From positions 11,294,223 through 11,358,222 of the forward strand of contig NC_057866.1 of assembly GCF_019393635.1 (NCBI RefSeq): a DNA stretch of 64,000 bases. Reading direction: 5' to 3'. Source of the stretch: Dromiciops gliroides. Its lineage: Eukaryota; Chordata; Mammalia; Microbiotheria; Microbiotheriidae. The notes under the pieces were generated by a model. The model made no database searches. It was given only the letters and a program-made list of their open reading frames with translations, and was not told where the DNA came from. Position numbers and translations under genes: made by a program. This document shows positions 47,501-58,954 of this stretch, piece by piece. Every line of letters starts with the position of its first letter. The first letter of the stretch is position 1.

Positions 47501-48239
47501 GCCCCCTCATTTTACAGGGGAGGAAACTGAGCCCTGGGGAGAGAAGTGATTTGTCCAGTTGGTCAGTAACTGAGATAATAAGATTGCAACCCAGGCCCTG
47601 TGGGTTGTTTTCGCTCTCCCTCAGCACCACGAACAACTTCCATTCAAAGCAGTGTCGCCTCTGGCGAGGTCGCCTTTTGAAAAAGGGAAAGCTGGGCGGA
47701 GGAGACTCAGACTTTCCCTTCCCCTCCCCAGCCCGGCCTGTTCCTTCCTGGAAATCAGCAACTATGATCTGCCCCCTGGTGGACACTGGTGAGCTTTCAA
47801 GCCGCTTCCTCGGCTTTCCCGCCATCCATCCAAACATCCAACCACCAGCCTCACTGCTGCTCTGAGAAGTATTCCCACTTTACAGATTGGGAAACTGAGG
47901 ATACCCTTGGCTGGTCATTGAAAGAGGCCAGATTCAAAAGGAGGTGCCTGATGGCACGGGGCTCCAGCCCCTTTCTCCTCTAGAGCAGCAAGGAGCATAA
48001 GATCCGCAGGGCTCGAGTCACGGGATAGACCTCAGAGACTGCTACTGATCAAGCAGCCCCCCCCCACCTCCTCATTTTAGAAAAAAGGAAACTGAGGCCA
48101 GAGGACTTACGCAAATTGCTCAAGGTTACCCAAGCAGTTAGCAAGAGTCCAATTGTTCTGACTCCATGTCCAGAGCACTTAAATTCGGGAAGAAGGAAGC
48201 AGCTGTTTTTTCCCTTCGCCTTGACCAGGTCACCTGACA

Positions 48240-48430
48240 GTCAATCAGGCAGTCAACGATAAGCATTTATTAAACACCTACTATGTACCAAACACTGTAC
48301 TAAGCACTGGGGACATAAAGGGAAAAGACAGTTCCTGCCTTCAGAGGAGTTCCTGTCTAATGGGGAACACACCACGAAGACAACTGTGGACCAGCGAGCT
48401 ATAGACACGGGATAAATACCCAAGGATCTC
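48240..48430 (+). mobile_element. Ancient LINE-type repeat (CR1/L3-like)
   Basis: AAGCATTTATTAAACACCTACTATG...CTAAGCACTGGGGACATAAAG...CAGTTCCTGCCTTCAGAGG. Confidence 0.5.
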
Positions 48431-48671
48431 CTAGGTAGTGACTGTCAGAAGATTGGAGCCATTTCATAAGTGTTCGTCCCTTCAATGAGAGCCCCCACAT
48501 GCCCGAGCTGTGAAGGGGAAGGTGACTGAGGAGAGTCAGTATTAAACACCCTCATTTCCTCCATGAAGCCTCAGGGAGACCAGGTAGTAGATTTTATTTT
48601 TTTTAAGCTCACTTTTCTGTCGTGTCTCCAGTTTTACAAAGCATTTTGTGGGGTTTTAATTTTTTGTTTTG

Positions 48672-48811
48672 TTTTGTTTTTAGTGAGGCAATTGGGGTTA
48701 AGTGACTTTCCCAGGGTCACACAGCTAGTAAGTGTTAAGTGTCCGAGGCCAGATTTGAACTCAGGTCCTCCTGACTCCAGGGCCGGTGCTCTATCCACTG
48801 TGCCACCTAGG
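48672..48811 (-). mobile_element. Short WSINE1-like SINE, head truncated
   Basis: Body complete but ending at GTGCCACCTAGG, so the last head bases (CTGCCCC) are missing. No clear duplication. Confidence 0.88.
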
Positions 48812-49309
48812 TTTTTCTTGATGTCATTTGATGATCTGGAAGGGTCACTTGCCCCTTAGGGGATGGACCTGGGCCTGGGCCAGATGGGGAGGACAGTATT
48901 AGAGGAGAGCAGCAGGAATGGGCTTAGAAGGAAGGACACTAAGGTTGGTCAGTTCAGTGCTACATCCGAGTCTAGTCTGGCGGCCCAACCCTGAGAACCT
49001 TCTGGGCTAGGGAGGCTGAAGGCCTGGGGAGGAGCAGGGATGAATAACCCTAATAACAACTCCCACGTTGAGATTCACAGTCCAAGTCCCTCATTTTATA
49101 TATGGGGAAACTGAGGCTAAGAAAGACAAAGTAACTGATATCATGGGATCACAAAAGGTCTTGGTCTGGAAGGGACCTCACAGGCCACTGAGGCAAAGCC
49201 CTTAATTTTACTGATGAGGAAACAGGCCTGCAGAAGCTAAGAGACCTGCCCAGTCCCATAAGGAGGGATAGACAAGATCTATCTAACCCAGGGATCAGGC
49301 TGCACCTGG

Positions 49310-49400
49310 AGCCCCAAACAGAGTTCTGGGTTCAAATCCTACTTCTCTAATACCTCCTAGCTGTGTGACCTTGGGCCAGTCACTTAACCCCTCTCTCTAG
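49310..49400 (+). mobile_element. MIR-like SINE fragment
   Basis: GGGTTCAAATCCTACTTCTC...GTGTGACCTTGGGCCAGTCACTT. Confidence 0.65.
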
Positions 49401-49784
49401 CCTCCGATTCCTTCCTCCTCATAAACCAGGTAGAATGAAGGAATGAGACAAAGAATGTCAGAGCGAGAAGGGGAGTTGGCACGTAGAACACTGGAGGTGG
49501 AGCAGGCTGTGGAGCAGAGAACGGTGGGAGGGCCCTTCCTCCAACTTGCTCCAACAAAGGGATGTAGGGTTTCAGTGAACTGGACGTTCCCTCCCACGAT
49601 GCAGAGAGCAAGCTGTCTTAGGAGGCTCCTGCCTATGCCCTCCCATTCTGCCTCAGAGGGTCATAGCTAACCTGCTGGAGGCTTCTTTTGTTTTCTCATC
49701 CCAAGGATACCAGGGCCACCCTCTGGCTGACGATCCCTCACCTTAGCCACGGGACAAGCCCCCTTTGTTTCTCTCACTGGCAAC

Positions 49785-50040
49785 AATAATAACAATACTA
49801 GTTAACATCTGTATAGCACCATACTAAGTGCTTTGCAGTTATTATCTCATTTGAGCCTCACGACAACCCTGGGAGAGAGGTGCTACTGTTATCTCCATTT
49901 TACAGAGAGGGAAACTGAGACAGACAGAGGTTAGATGACTTGCCTGGAGTCCCCCAGCTAGGAAGTGTCTGAGGCTGGATTTGAACTCAGGCCTTCCTGA
50001 CTCAGGCCCAGCATTCAGTGCACTGTGGTGCCCCCTATCG
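49785..50040 (-). mobile_element. CORE-SINE, near full length
   Basis: In reverse it runs from tRNA-like head (GGGGGCACCACAGTGCACTG) through GAGTTCAAATCC and the CORE to GCTATACAGATGTTAAC and an ATTGTT tail. Confidence 0.85.
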
Positions 50041-50519
50041 GCCTCAGACAATTCCTCCCTGGCATCTTTTATTTTGTCCCTGTCAATGGTGGGAGGGCCC
50101 TTAGGACATGGGATTGAGAATGTCGGAGCTGGCAAGGACTTTGGAACTTGGATTGAGTGACTGATCTGGGAGATAAATGTGGGATACCTCAGAGCCAGAA
50201 AGGACTGTTGCAATTACCTACTTATCATACAGATAAGGAAACTGAGTTCCAAAGAGGGGAAACACTTGGAAGAGGAGGGTGGGTGGAAGAAAGCATCCGA
50301 GGGAAGAGGAGGCTAACCGTTGCTTGCAGTCCCAATAGCTCAGGCCCAGATCATGTGTGTTGATGGATGGATGACACTGGTACCATGGGAACCAAGGAAT
50401 CTAGATTTGACTTGAATAAGGGCTAAGGGTCAAGGTATAACCAGGTCAGTTCTGAGGCCTGGGACAAGTAGTCACTGTCGCTAATTGGTCTCCTCAAGTC
50501 AGGCTTTTCCCACCCCAGT

Positions 50520-51298
50520 GATCCTTCACACAGCTGCCGAATGGCTGTTTCCAAACCCCGAGTCTAAGGGTATCACTCTGCTGTGGCTCACTATTACCTC
50601 CATGGCATAAAATACATATTCCTCTTTTGGGCTTGTAAAGCCCTTCACAGTCAAGGTCCAGGCCAACTCTCCCTGTGTACAGAATATCCAGCCAGATTGG
50701 CCTCCTAGGCCCATATTGTATCTCCTTGTTTTTGTAGAACCTGGCTCCCTCATGCCTAGAGCTCTCTTCTTTCTTACCTCTTCTTCTCGGAATCGGTCAC
50801 TTCCTTCTAAGCACCAGTGCTACCTCCTATCCTGGTCCTCTTCCTTTCTCTCCATCTCCAAAAATGATTTTAGAGTTACTTTTCATTTCATGAGCAGCTA
50901 GGTGGCACAACTGGAAAGAGTGCCAGTCCTGGAGTCAGGAGGACACGAGTTCAAATCTGTCCTCCTTTACTAGCTGTGTGACCCCGGGCAAGTCACTTAG
51001 CCCTATTTGCCTCAGTTTTCTCATCTGTAAAAATGAGCTGGAGAAGGAAGTGGGAAACTACTCCAGTATCTTTGCCAGGAAAATCTTGAATGGGGTCACA
51101 GAGAGTTAGACATGACTATAAACGATCAAACATTTTCATTAATTACCTATTTTGTTTGGGTTTTAACTGTTTCCACCCCACAGAAGGTGGGATTTTTGAG
51201 AAAGAATGTGTCTTTTTTGTCTTTGTATATCCAGTGCCTGACACATAGTGGGTGTTTAATACATGCTTCTTTGCATGCATGCATGCATGAATGAATGA
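50520..51298 (+). mobile_element. L2 3' region split by a long SINE
   Basis: L2 text at 50,560-50,885 (CCCTTCACAGTCAAGGTCC) resumes at about 51,133 and ends GCCTGACACATAGTGGGTG...(TGCA)n ATGAATGAATGA. The SINE at 50,890-51,132 lies inside. Confidence 0.7.
50890..51132 (+). mobile_element. Long MAR1-type SINE nested in L2
   Basis: GAGCAGCTAGGTGGCACAAC ... CATCTGTAAAAATGAGCTGG ... GGGGTCACAGAGAGTTAGAC. Confidence 0.88.
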
Positions 51299-51869
51299 GG
51301 GCAGTGTCACTGGCATATCCATGTGATACCCAGAAGGCAGTTGGAGACTTGGCAGAGATTAGGACCCGAGGCTCAGAGTTTTTGAAGGGATCTGCCCAAG
51401 ATCTCCCAGCTCTTAATATCAGAGCAGGCTTTCAGACTCAGATCTCCCTAGCCTAAGTTCAACTGCCTCTCCAGAGCATCTTGCTGACGCTCAAAGGGCT
51501 GCTACCATCCTGGGTTCCCCAGCCTTGGTTTTCCCACGTCTCCTCCACACCCACCCTTCCCCATTCAACTCAATGTTTATTGAGTGTTTGTTGTGAGCAC
51601 ACAGCCTTGGAGAAGACGGAAACTTACATTCTAGTATCCAATTCAGTACTTAGTAAGCACCTACTGTGTACAGAGCCTTGTGCTAGATACTGAGGGAAAC
51701 AGTCTGGATAAGAGGTCTCTGTCCAAAGGTTTTGGTTGGGCTTCCTGACTCAAATCTCCCCCACTCCATTCCATCCTTCACTCAACTACAGAAAGGTCTT
51801 CCCAAAGGGCATGATGAGGGTGTTGGCGGTGATGCTGGTGATGCTGGGGGTGGTGGTGATGGTGATAAA

Positions 51870-52215
51870 AACTGACTCCCTCTCACCTCCAGGATCAAAT
51901 AGAAAACCCTCTGTCTGGTGTTCAAGGTCCTTCTGGCTTCCCTAGACCTTTCTAGTCTTCCTACACCTTATGCAACTTCCTCCCGCCCCCCATCCCCCAC
52001 CCCCAGGACTCATGTCCCAGTGATGCAGGCCTCCAACAACATCCTCCATCTCCAGACTCTGGGCATCTTTGCTGGCTGTGCCCCTGCCTGGGATGCCCTC
52101 TCTCCTCTCTGCCTCTTCACTTCCTTCAAGTCCCAGCTAACAATCTCACCTTTTACAAGAAGCTGTCCCCACCCCCAATTCTAGAGCCTACTCTCTACTG
52201 ATTATCTCTGTCCCT
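51870..52215 (+). mobile_element. L2 3' region
   Basis: Contains GCCTGGGATGCCCTCTC, CCTTCAAGTCCCAGCTAAC and AGAAGCTGTCCCC in L2 order. Confidence 0.7.
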
Positions 52216-52524
52216 TGAGTGTTTAGCACAGGGCCTGGGCACTGTCTGAAGGCATCCAGAGTCCAATAGAGAACTTGGCAGACATTTCTTGAGCACCAGC
52301 TGTGTGGAGGGCCCTGAGCTCAGAAGTGGCCCCTACCCTCTAGTCTACTGAGGGGATGCAGCAAACACTTAACGAGGCTCTCTGGGGCAGAGCTGAGCTA
52401 AGAGGGTCTCCTTGCCTTTGTGGGCTTGTCTAATAGAGGGTTTTAGCCAACACTTATTTATTCAGCATTAATTGTACGTAGAGCACTACCAGGCAGATGC
52501 AAAATGTAGATGATAATAATGTAA
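52216..52524. other. Short unique stretch with old repeat traces
   Basis: Possible CR1/L3-like words (ATTTCTTGAGCACCAGCTGTGTGG); no gene. Confidence 0.35.
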
Positions 52525-52529
52525 CTCTT

Positions 52530-52655
52530 GATGTCGATTATTTCAGTTGAGTCTGACTCTCTGTGACTCCATTTGGGGTTTTCTTGGCTAAGATGCTGGA
52601 CAGGTTTGTCATTTCCTTTTCCAGCCCATTTTACAGATAAGGAAACTGAGGATGA
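52530..52655 (-). mobile_element. MAR1-type SINE tail fragment, reverse
   Basis: TGTGACTCCATTTGGGGTTTTCTTGGC...TTTTACAGATAAGGAAACTGAGG. Confidence 0.7.
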
Positions 52656-52756
52656 TAGAAAGGGGGAGGCTAGCCGCCCCCCTTGGGACAGACAGCCCAG
52701 AAGAGATGGGCTCAGAAGGCTCTTGGCCAGATAGTGCTGCCCATAAAAGAAATAAC

Positions 52757-52929
52757 AAGGAGGCAGCTTGGTGGTGCAGTGAATAAAGCACTGGCCCTGG
52801 ATTCAGGAGGACCTGAGTTCAAATCCAGCCTCAGACGCTTGACATTTACTAGCTGTGTGACCCTGGGCAAGTCACTTAACCCCAATTGCCTCACCAAAAA
52901 ACCCCCCACAAAAACCCAAAACAAAACAA
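52757..52929 (+). mobile_element. Short WSINE1-like SINE
   Basis: Duplication AAAAGAAATAA at 52,745-52,755 and 52,930-52,940. Confidence 0.94.
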
Positions 52930-52941
52930 AAAAGAAATAAT

Positions 52942-53095
52942 GAGGACACATATACACACCTGCACACATACACCCCCAAACCAGATGCACACCCACTCTC
53001 AGACACACACATGCATACGTGTGCACACATGCATACCCACCCACACACATACACATGCAAACCGCCCCCCTTCTCCTTGCACACAAACACAAACA
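52942..53095. repeat. CA-rich degenerate satellite
   Basis: Imperfect CACACA/CATACA repeats with interruptions; ORFs on both strands come from it. Confidence 0.85.
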
Positions 53096-53539
53096 GCCCT
53101 CTGTCCGGCTCTGAGCAGCTGCTGTGTGTGGCTGTCACAGACGGACAGCTGCGCGCGGGGCTCCCAGGATCTTCTAAGCCCCAGCCCTGCCCCTGCTCCC
53201 AGCTGGGGGGGGGGTACGGGGCGTATGCAGGAACTGGGGCGGGGCTGGGACCCTGAGCATGCATCCCCCAAGACACTCGAGGCCCGTGAGAACCCAGGGC
53301 AGTCTCCGGGCAAAGCCAAGCCACCGCCCACTCAGGACCCTCTTGCCCAGCTTTGCGGGGGCACGCGGCAGAAATGGGAGGTCCTTGTCAAGCCTGAACA
53401 CGTGTACACATAGCATGTGGGGACAGGCGTGTAAATGCCACGTGCGGGGAGGAGCAGAATGCCCCTCCGGTTTTTGTCAATTACATTTTAAAGGTTTTTC
53501 TCCCTTTAAAAACATTTCATTCCCCTTCGTCATGATGCC

Positions 53540-53715
53540 CGCTTCACGCCAACCCTGGGAAATAGGGAAGCTATTATTATCCCCATTTCGCAGATGAGAA
53601 ACCGAAGTTCGGTGACTCACCCAGGGTCACCCAGCTCTGTGCGCTGGAAACTGGATTTGAACTCGGGTGGGTGTTCTTGCAGCTCGCTGTCCACAGCACC
53701 ACCCAGCGGCCGTTC
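53540..53715 (-). mobile_element. CORE-SINE, reverse
   Basis: CCAACCCTGGGAAATAGGG...CATTTCGCAGATGAGAAACC...GTGACTCACCCAGGGTCAC...CACCACCCAGCGGCC. Confidence 0.75.
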
Positions 53716-54049
53716 TGAGCATTGCCTTCATTTATCGATATGTCCTTTTTCTTCTTCCTAGTGAGAGCCATCCCTTGTCATAAAGATTTTAAAGAGGGGT
53801 GGGGAGAAAGCAGTTCCACGGAGTCCGGTGGTTTATGCAGAGCTCTCCACCCACAGTCCTCCACCTCAACAAACAAAGGAGGGAGGTACATTTCTCGTCT
53901 CTTCTTTGGTACCAACCTTGGTCATTATAATTCCAGTGTTCAGTTTTCTCCCCCTGCCCCCGATCCCTGTCTCCAGTCTCTTCCCCACCCACTGAGAAGG
54001 CAAGCAGTCGGATCGATGCCCATTATACCTGTGAAATCATACAAAACAC

Positions 54050-54815
54050 TTCTCCATTAGCTATGTGGTGGGGGGAAAGGCAAGAAAAAGTGAATAAAAA
54101 CTATGCTTCGATCTGCACTCAGGGCGTATCAGTTCTCTCTCTGGAGGTAGATGACATTTTTCATCATGAGCCCTTTAGAATTGCCTTGAATCATTGATTA
54201 TTGTACAATGTTGCTGTTACTGTGTACTGTGTTGCATCATCACAATGTGCCTCCAGGCATCCTGCTCATCATTTCTTATAGCACAATAGCACTTCATCGA
54301 AATCATATACCACAACTTCTTTAGCCATTCTCCAATTGTCAGGCATCCCCTCAGTTTCCAATTCTTTGCCACCACAAAAAGAGAGGCTATAAATCTTGTT
54401 TTGTTTTGTTTTTCGGTGAGGCAATTGGGGTTAAGTGACTTGCCCAGGGTCACACAGCTAGTAAGTGTCAAGTGTCTGAGGCCGAATTTGAACTCAGGTC
54501 CTCCTGACTTCAGGGCCTGTGTGGTGCTCTATCCACTGTGCCACCTAGCTGCCCAATGCTATAAATCTTTTTGTACAAATAGGTACTTTTTGTTTTTCTT
54601 TGATCTCTTTGGGATACAGACCTAGTAGTGGTATTGTTGAGTCAAAGGGTATGCAATTTTATAGCCCTTTGGGAGAAGTTCTAAATTGTTCTCCAGAATG
54701 GTTGGACCGATTCACAACTCCACCAAAAATGCACCAGTGTTCCAATTTTCCCACATCCCCACCAGTATTTGTCATTTTCCTTTTCTATCATCTTAGCCAA
54801 CCTGATGGGTATAAA
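54050..54815 (-). mobile_element. L1 3' UTR in antisense, interrupted by a SINE
   Basis: GAGCCCTTTAGAATTGCC, TTTCTTATAGCACAATAGC, CTTTGGGATACAGACCTAGTAG, CCAGAATGGTTGGACCG: the same order as at 56,890. Confidence 0.8.
54398..54557 (-). mobile_element. Short SINE nested in L1
   Basis: Perfect duplication GCTATAAATCTT at 54,386-54,397 and 54,558-54,569. Confidence 0.96.
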
Positions 54816-55282
54816 CATTCATTGTTTTTTTCCAGTACAGTAACAGAAACTAAGAGGGAGAAAAGGACTGCCCAAAGGTCATTTATAATAGCTAATGAGC
54901 AACTGGGGGTGAGGAGAGTAGAATTAGAAGTTAGGTCATCTGACTCCCAATGCAGTACTATTCACACTGCACCCCTGAATCCTCCCCTTTTCCCCGTTTC
55001 CTCCCCCTTTCTTATTATGATTTATCATGAAGGGGAGAGAAAATGAAGCTAGATTGTGGGATTGGGTGTTTACTCTGTGGCGGTCACTTTGCCAGGGCAA
55101 TGTTGGAGGATACAGAGATGAATCAAATGCAACCTCCATAGAGCACACATATAAACACACAGTGGACTGTTCTTATTGTGGATTATATTCCCTTCTGTGC
55201 TTTGCACACAGTAGGTGCTCCAAAAATATCTAAATAAATGGACTGTTTAAAAAAATCATTAGCAACAATATTGAACATCAAC

Positions 55283-55438
55283 GGGGGCAGCTAGGTGGTG
55301 TAATGGATAAGGCACTAGCCTTGGATTCAGGAGGACCTGAGTTCAAACCCAGCCTCAGACACTTACTAGCTGTGTGACCCTGGGTAAGTCACTTAAACCC
55401 TATTGCCCTGCAAAAAAAAAAAATATATATATATATAT
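55283..55438 (+). mobile_element. Short SINE with 15-bp duplication and (AT)n tail
   Basis: ATATTGAACATCAAC at 55,268-55,282 and 55,439-55,453. The A tail has become (AT)n at about 55,423-55,440. Confidence 0.95.
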
Positions 55439-55539
55439 ATATTGAACATCAACACAATTCATTAACTTTGCCTTGGGACAATTCACATTTAAATGGCTGA
55501 AACTAAAACCACAAGAAGTCACTTTTCATTCACTTCGGC

Positions 55540-55810
55540 CCTCAAGTTGGGAGGACCCAAATTCAAATCTCATCTCAGATACTTACTAGCCATGTGACCC
55601 TGGACAACTTAACCCCAATTGCCTTAAAACATCCGGGACTGTCTCCAGTTGTCCTGATGTACATCTTGCCACTGGACCCAGATGGCTCTGGAGGAGAGAG
55701 TAAGGTTGGTGACCTTGCACAGCCCTCCCTCACTTAAATCCAATTCAGCACAAGTCACGACATCACCCCAGTGTCCTGGTCCTCTTCGAGAATGTCAGAG
55801 AAACAACAAG
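55540..55810 (+). mobile_element. Older long SINE with a distinct 3' body
   Basis: Head traces (AAATTCAAATCTCATCTC; CATGTGACCCTGGACAAC), then a body with CTGGACCCAGATGGCTCTGG, GAGAGTAAGGTTGGTGACC and CTTGCACAGCCCTCCCTCAC. Confidence 0.6.
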
Positions 55811-55869
55811 TTCTCTGTCACTTCCAAGAGGTCTTGCTAGATTTCTCTAGGTGCCTTGTATCTATGGGA

Positions 55870-56200
55870 GCACAGACTGAGAGCTGGAAGGGACCTTAGA
55901 GGCTGTTGAACCCAACTCTCAGATTATGAAAGAGGACACTGAGGAAAGGAGAGCTCAGTGGCTTGTTCACAGTAAGTGTGGTTCTCTATTAGTTTACCTG
56001 ATTTTTTTTTTATCAGACCTGTGATCCAACTCACAGTGAAGAAGCTCCCCTCCATCAACAAGGATGTGGATCTACTCTTAGACGGCCCAGGAGACTGAAG
56101 GTTGGTTGACTTCCTACAGCCACAAAGTCACAATTTACAAAGGCAACCCTTGAATCCAGGTCTTCTTGACTCCGGGCTGGGCTCTGTCCACTAGCCCAGG
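55870..56200 (-). mobile_element. Ancient MIR/Ther-like SINE remnants
   Basis: GAGCTGGAAGGGACCTTAGAGG ... and CTTGAATCCAGGTCTTCTTGACTCC. Confidence 0.5.
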
Positions 56201-56367
56201 TTGCCTTTCTTACTGTACCAACCTTTAACCATGCAGTCCCTTATGTTATGGCTGCAGGTTGAGACGGCTTTCTGGTTTTTGTCAATTACAACAAATGAAA
56301 AGTCTTCGAAAATAAAATGGTATTTTATTTTTCTAATTACACATAAAGGCAATTTTTATCATTCTTT

Positions 56368-56534
56368 TTTTTTTTGTGGTTTTCTTTTTTTTTTCTTTTG
56401 TGGGACAATGAGGGTTAAGTGACTTGCCCAGGGTCACACAGCTAGTAAGTGTCAAGTGTTTGAGGTCAGATTTGAACTCAGATCCTCCTGAATCCAGGGC
56501 AGGTGCTTTATCCACTGCTCCACCTAGCTGCCCC
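56368..56534 (-). mobile_element. Short SINE, first of three at one target
   Basis: Flanked by TATCATTCTTTT (56,357) and TATCATTCTTTT (56,535). Confidence 0.93.
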
Positions 56535-56542
56535 TATCATTC

Positions 56543-56545
<3 letters not shown>

Positions 56546-56573
<28 letters not shown>

Positions 56574-56720
56574 TTTTTTTTTGGTGAGGCAATTGGGGTT
56601 AAGTGACTTGCCCAGGGTCACACAACTAGTAAGTGTCAAGGGTCTGAGGCCGGATTTGAACTCAGGTCCTCCTGAATCCAGGGCCGGTGCTCTATCCACT
56701 GCACCACCTAGCTACCCCCC
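56546..56720 (-). mobile_element. Short SINE, second of three, with (ATT)n
   Basis: ATCATTCTT at 56,536 and 56,721. Includes an (ATT)n run at 56,547-56,573 grown in the tail. Confidence 0.92.
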
Positions 56721-56729
56721 ATCATTCTT

Positions 56730-56884
56730 CTTCTTCTTTTTTTTTTTAGTGAGGCAATTGGGGTTAAGTGACTTGCCCAGGGTCACACAGCTAGCAAGTG
56801 TTAAGTGTCTGAGGCCAGATTTGAACTCAGGTACTCCTGACTCCAGGGCCGGTGCTCTATCTACTGCGCCACCTAGCTGCCCTC
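56730..56884 (-). mobile_element. Short SINE, third of three
   Basis: ATCATTCTT at 56,721 and TATCATTCTT at 56,885. Confidence 0.92.
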
Positions 56885-56887
56885 TAT

Positions 56888-57959
56888 CATTCTTTTTAAA
56901 TAAGATTTTGAGTCCCAAATTTTCTCCCTGCCTCCCCTCCCCCTTCCCTCAGATGATGAGCAATTTAATATAGATTATACATGTGCAATCATGTAAAACA
57001 TTATTTCCACATTAGTCATGCTGTGAAAGAAGAAATAGCACAAAAGGGGAAAACCATGAAAAAGATAAAAGAAAGTGTAAACAGTCTGCTCCGATCTACA
57101 TTCAGACTCCATCAGTTCTTTCTCTGGATGTGGAGAGCATTTTCCATCTTGAGTCTTTTGGAATTGTCTTGGATCATTACATTGCTGAGAAGAGCTAAGT
57201 CAGTCACAGTTGATCATCATACAATATTGCTTTTCTTGGGTATGATGTTCTCCTGGTTCTGCTCACTGCACTCAGCATCAGTTTATGTAAGTCTTCCAGG
57301 TTTCTCTGAAGTCTACCTACTCATCATTCCTTATAGCATAACAGTATTCCATAACATTCATATACCACGACTTGTTCAGCCATTCTCCAATGATGAGCAT
57401 TCCCTTCAATATGTGATTCTTTGTCACTACAAAAAGAGCTCCTATATTTTTGTACATGCAGGTTCTTTTCATTTTTCTTCTATCTCTTTGGGATACAGAC
57501 CTAGGAGTGGTATTGCTGGATCAAATGGTACCTACAGTTTGATTGCCCTTTGGGCATAGTTCAAAATTACTCGAGTGCTCTTTTTTTTTTTTTTTTTTTT
57601 TTTGCGGGGCAAGGGGGTTAAGTGACTTGCCCAGGGTCACACAGCTAGTAAGTGTCAAGTTTCTGAGGGCAGATTTGAACTCAGGTCCTCCTGAATCCAG
57701 GGCCAGTGCTTTATCCATTGCACCACCTAGCCGCCCCTAGAGTGCTCTTTTTAAACAGATTGGGCCTAGGGGCATGATTTCTTTTTGTAACTTTTACTAG
57801 GCATCTCCCAATTCTTCTCCTAAACAAGTTGGCAATTCCACATGTGAGTGCACTTGTTTCTCTACAGACCCATTAACACTGAGTTTCCTTGCTTTTCATT
57901 TCTGCCAGTTTGATAGATGCAAGATAGTATTGTTTTAAGTTGTATCACTTGTTAATAAG
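56888..57959 (-). mobile_element. L1 3' UTR in antisense, interrupted by a SINE
   Basis: CCCTGCCTCCCCTCCCCC, TCTTTCTCTGGATGTGGAGAGC, TTGGAATTGTCTTGGATC, CTTTGGGATACAGACCTAGGAG. Ends where the LTR begins. Confidence 0.82.
57586..57739 (-). mobile_element. Short SINE nested in L1
   Basis: Perfect 13-bp duplication GAGTGCTCTTTTT at 57,573-57,585 and 57,740-57,752. Confidence 0.96.
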
Positions 57960-58527
57960 TGTTATGGGGAAAATAGGTGGGGGTTTGGGGTAGGGGTTCT
58001 TAGGAATTCCTCTTTAAAGAATTATGCGGTCTTGCACACAAATCCAATTAGAATAAAATAAGTTTATTTAGGTGCTAGGAAAAGGAAACCAAGAGAGAAA
58101 TCCTTGGACTTCTTCTCATGGGGAAAAGGCATGGCACAGAGGCATGGCTCTCTGAGATACCTTTCTCCTCGAGCAGGAGACAGACAGAAACTTTTATAGA
58201 GGACCAATGGTGGTGCAATGAGGCGACTGTCTGACTGTGGAAAGCTCCCCTACTGGGAGGACCATCACCACTGGTGGTGGTTGGGGGAAGTTGCTCGAAG
58301 GGTGGCTCTGGATCTCTCAAGCCCCCTCATGCCACAAAGGCAGCAGCCACACCTAATCTTATCTTCCTGAGGGGTGGGGGAGACTGGAATGAAGGGTGGT
58401 GGTCCTGGAGCTAACTCAGTCCTGATCTGGTGCCACTTATCTCTTTAGGTGTGTCTGTCCTTTGGTTTAGTTTCTCAAAGAGAAGGTTCTTTGATTTACC
58501 CCAGAAAACTTCTGAGGTACCCTAACA
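57960..58527 (-). mobile_element. Candidate solo LTR of an endogenous retrovirus
   Basis: The ends are inverted, TGTTA (57,960) and TAACA (58,523-58,527), as LTRs have. On the minus strand there is a TATA box CTATAAAAG at 58,199-58,191 and AATAAA at 58,068-58,063, about 125 bp apart, the U3-R-U5 layout. No gag, pol or env is seen, so it is a solo copy. A matching 4-6 bp duplication was not found, which leaves some doubt about the exact ends or suggests loss of flanking bases. Confidence 0.6.
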
Positions 58528-58545
58528 GAAATTGTCTATAATTCC

Positions 58546-58704
58546 TTTTCTTTTTCTTTCTTTTTTTTGCAGGGCAATGAGGGTTAAGTGACTTGCCCAG
58601 GGTCACACAGCTAGTAAGTGTCAAGTGTCTGAGGCTGGATTTGAACTCAGGTCCTCCTGAATCTAGGGCCAGTGCTTTATCCATTTTGCCACCTAGCTGC
58701 CCCG
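58546..58704 (-). mobile_element. Short SINE with perfect 18-bp duplication
   Basis: GAAATTGTCTATAATTCC at 58,528-58,545 and 58,705-58,722. Confidence 0.97.
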
Positions 58705-58954
58705 GAAATTGTCTATAATTCCAGCTTCCTCCTCATTTTGTCCCTAAGAAAAAAAGGGTATGCATTTATTACCTTTATTGTTCTATGGCTAAGGAAATGA
58801 AAGCCCAGAAGGGTGTAAGAGGTCAAATCAGATTAAAATTTGAGTCAACAGAGTGTGACTGAGGAGAGGTAATGGAGAAGAAAGAACCCCGGGGATCTGC
58901 ACACTAGTAGTCTTCAGGTCCAGGCTTTCAGTGATTCCCATTAGCCATCTCAGA

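Noticed and set aside
52872..53413. ORFs over 150 codons rich in His/Thr or Cys/Val
   Set aside because: They translate the CA-rich degenerate repeat at 52,942-53,095 and the SINE beside it.
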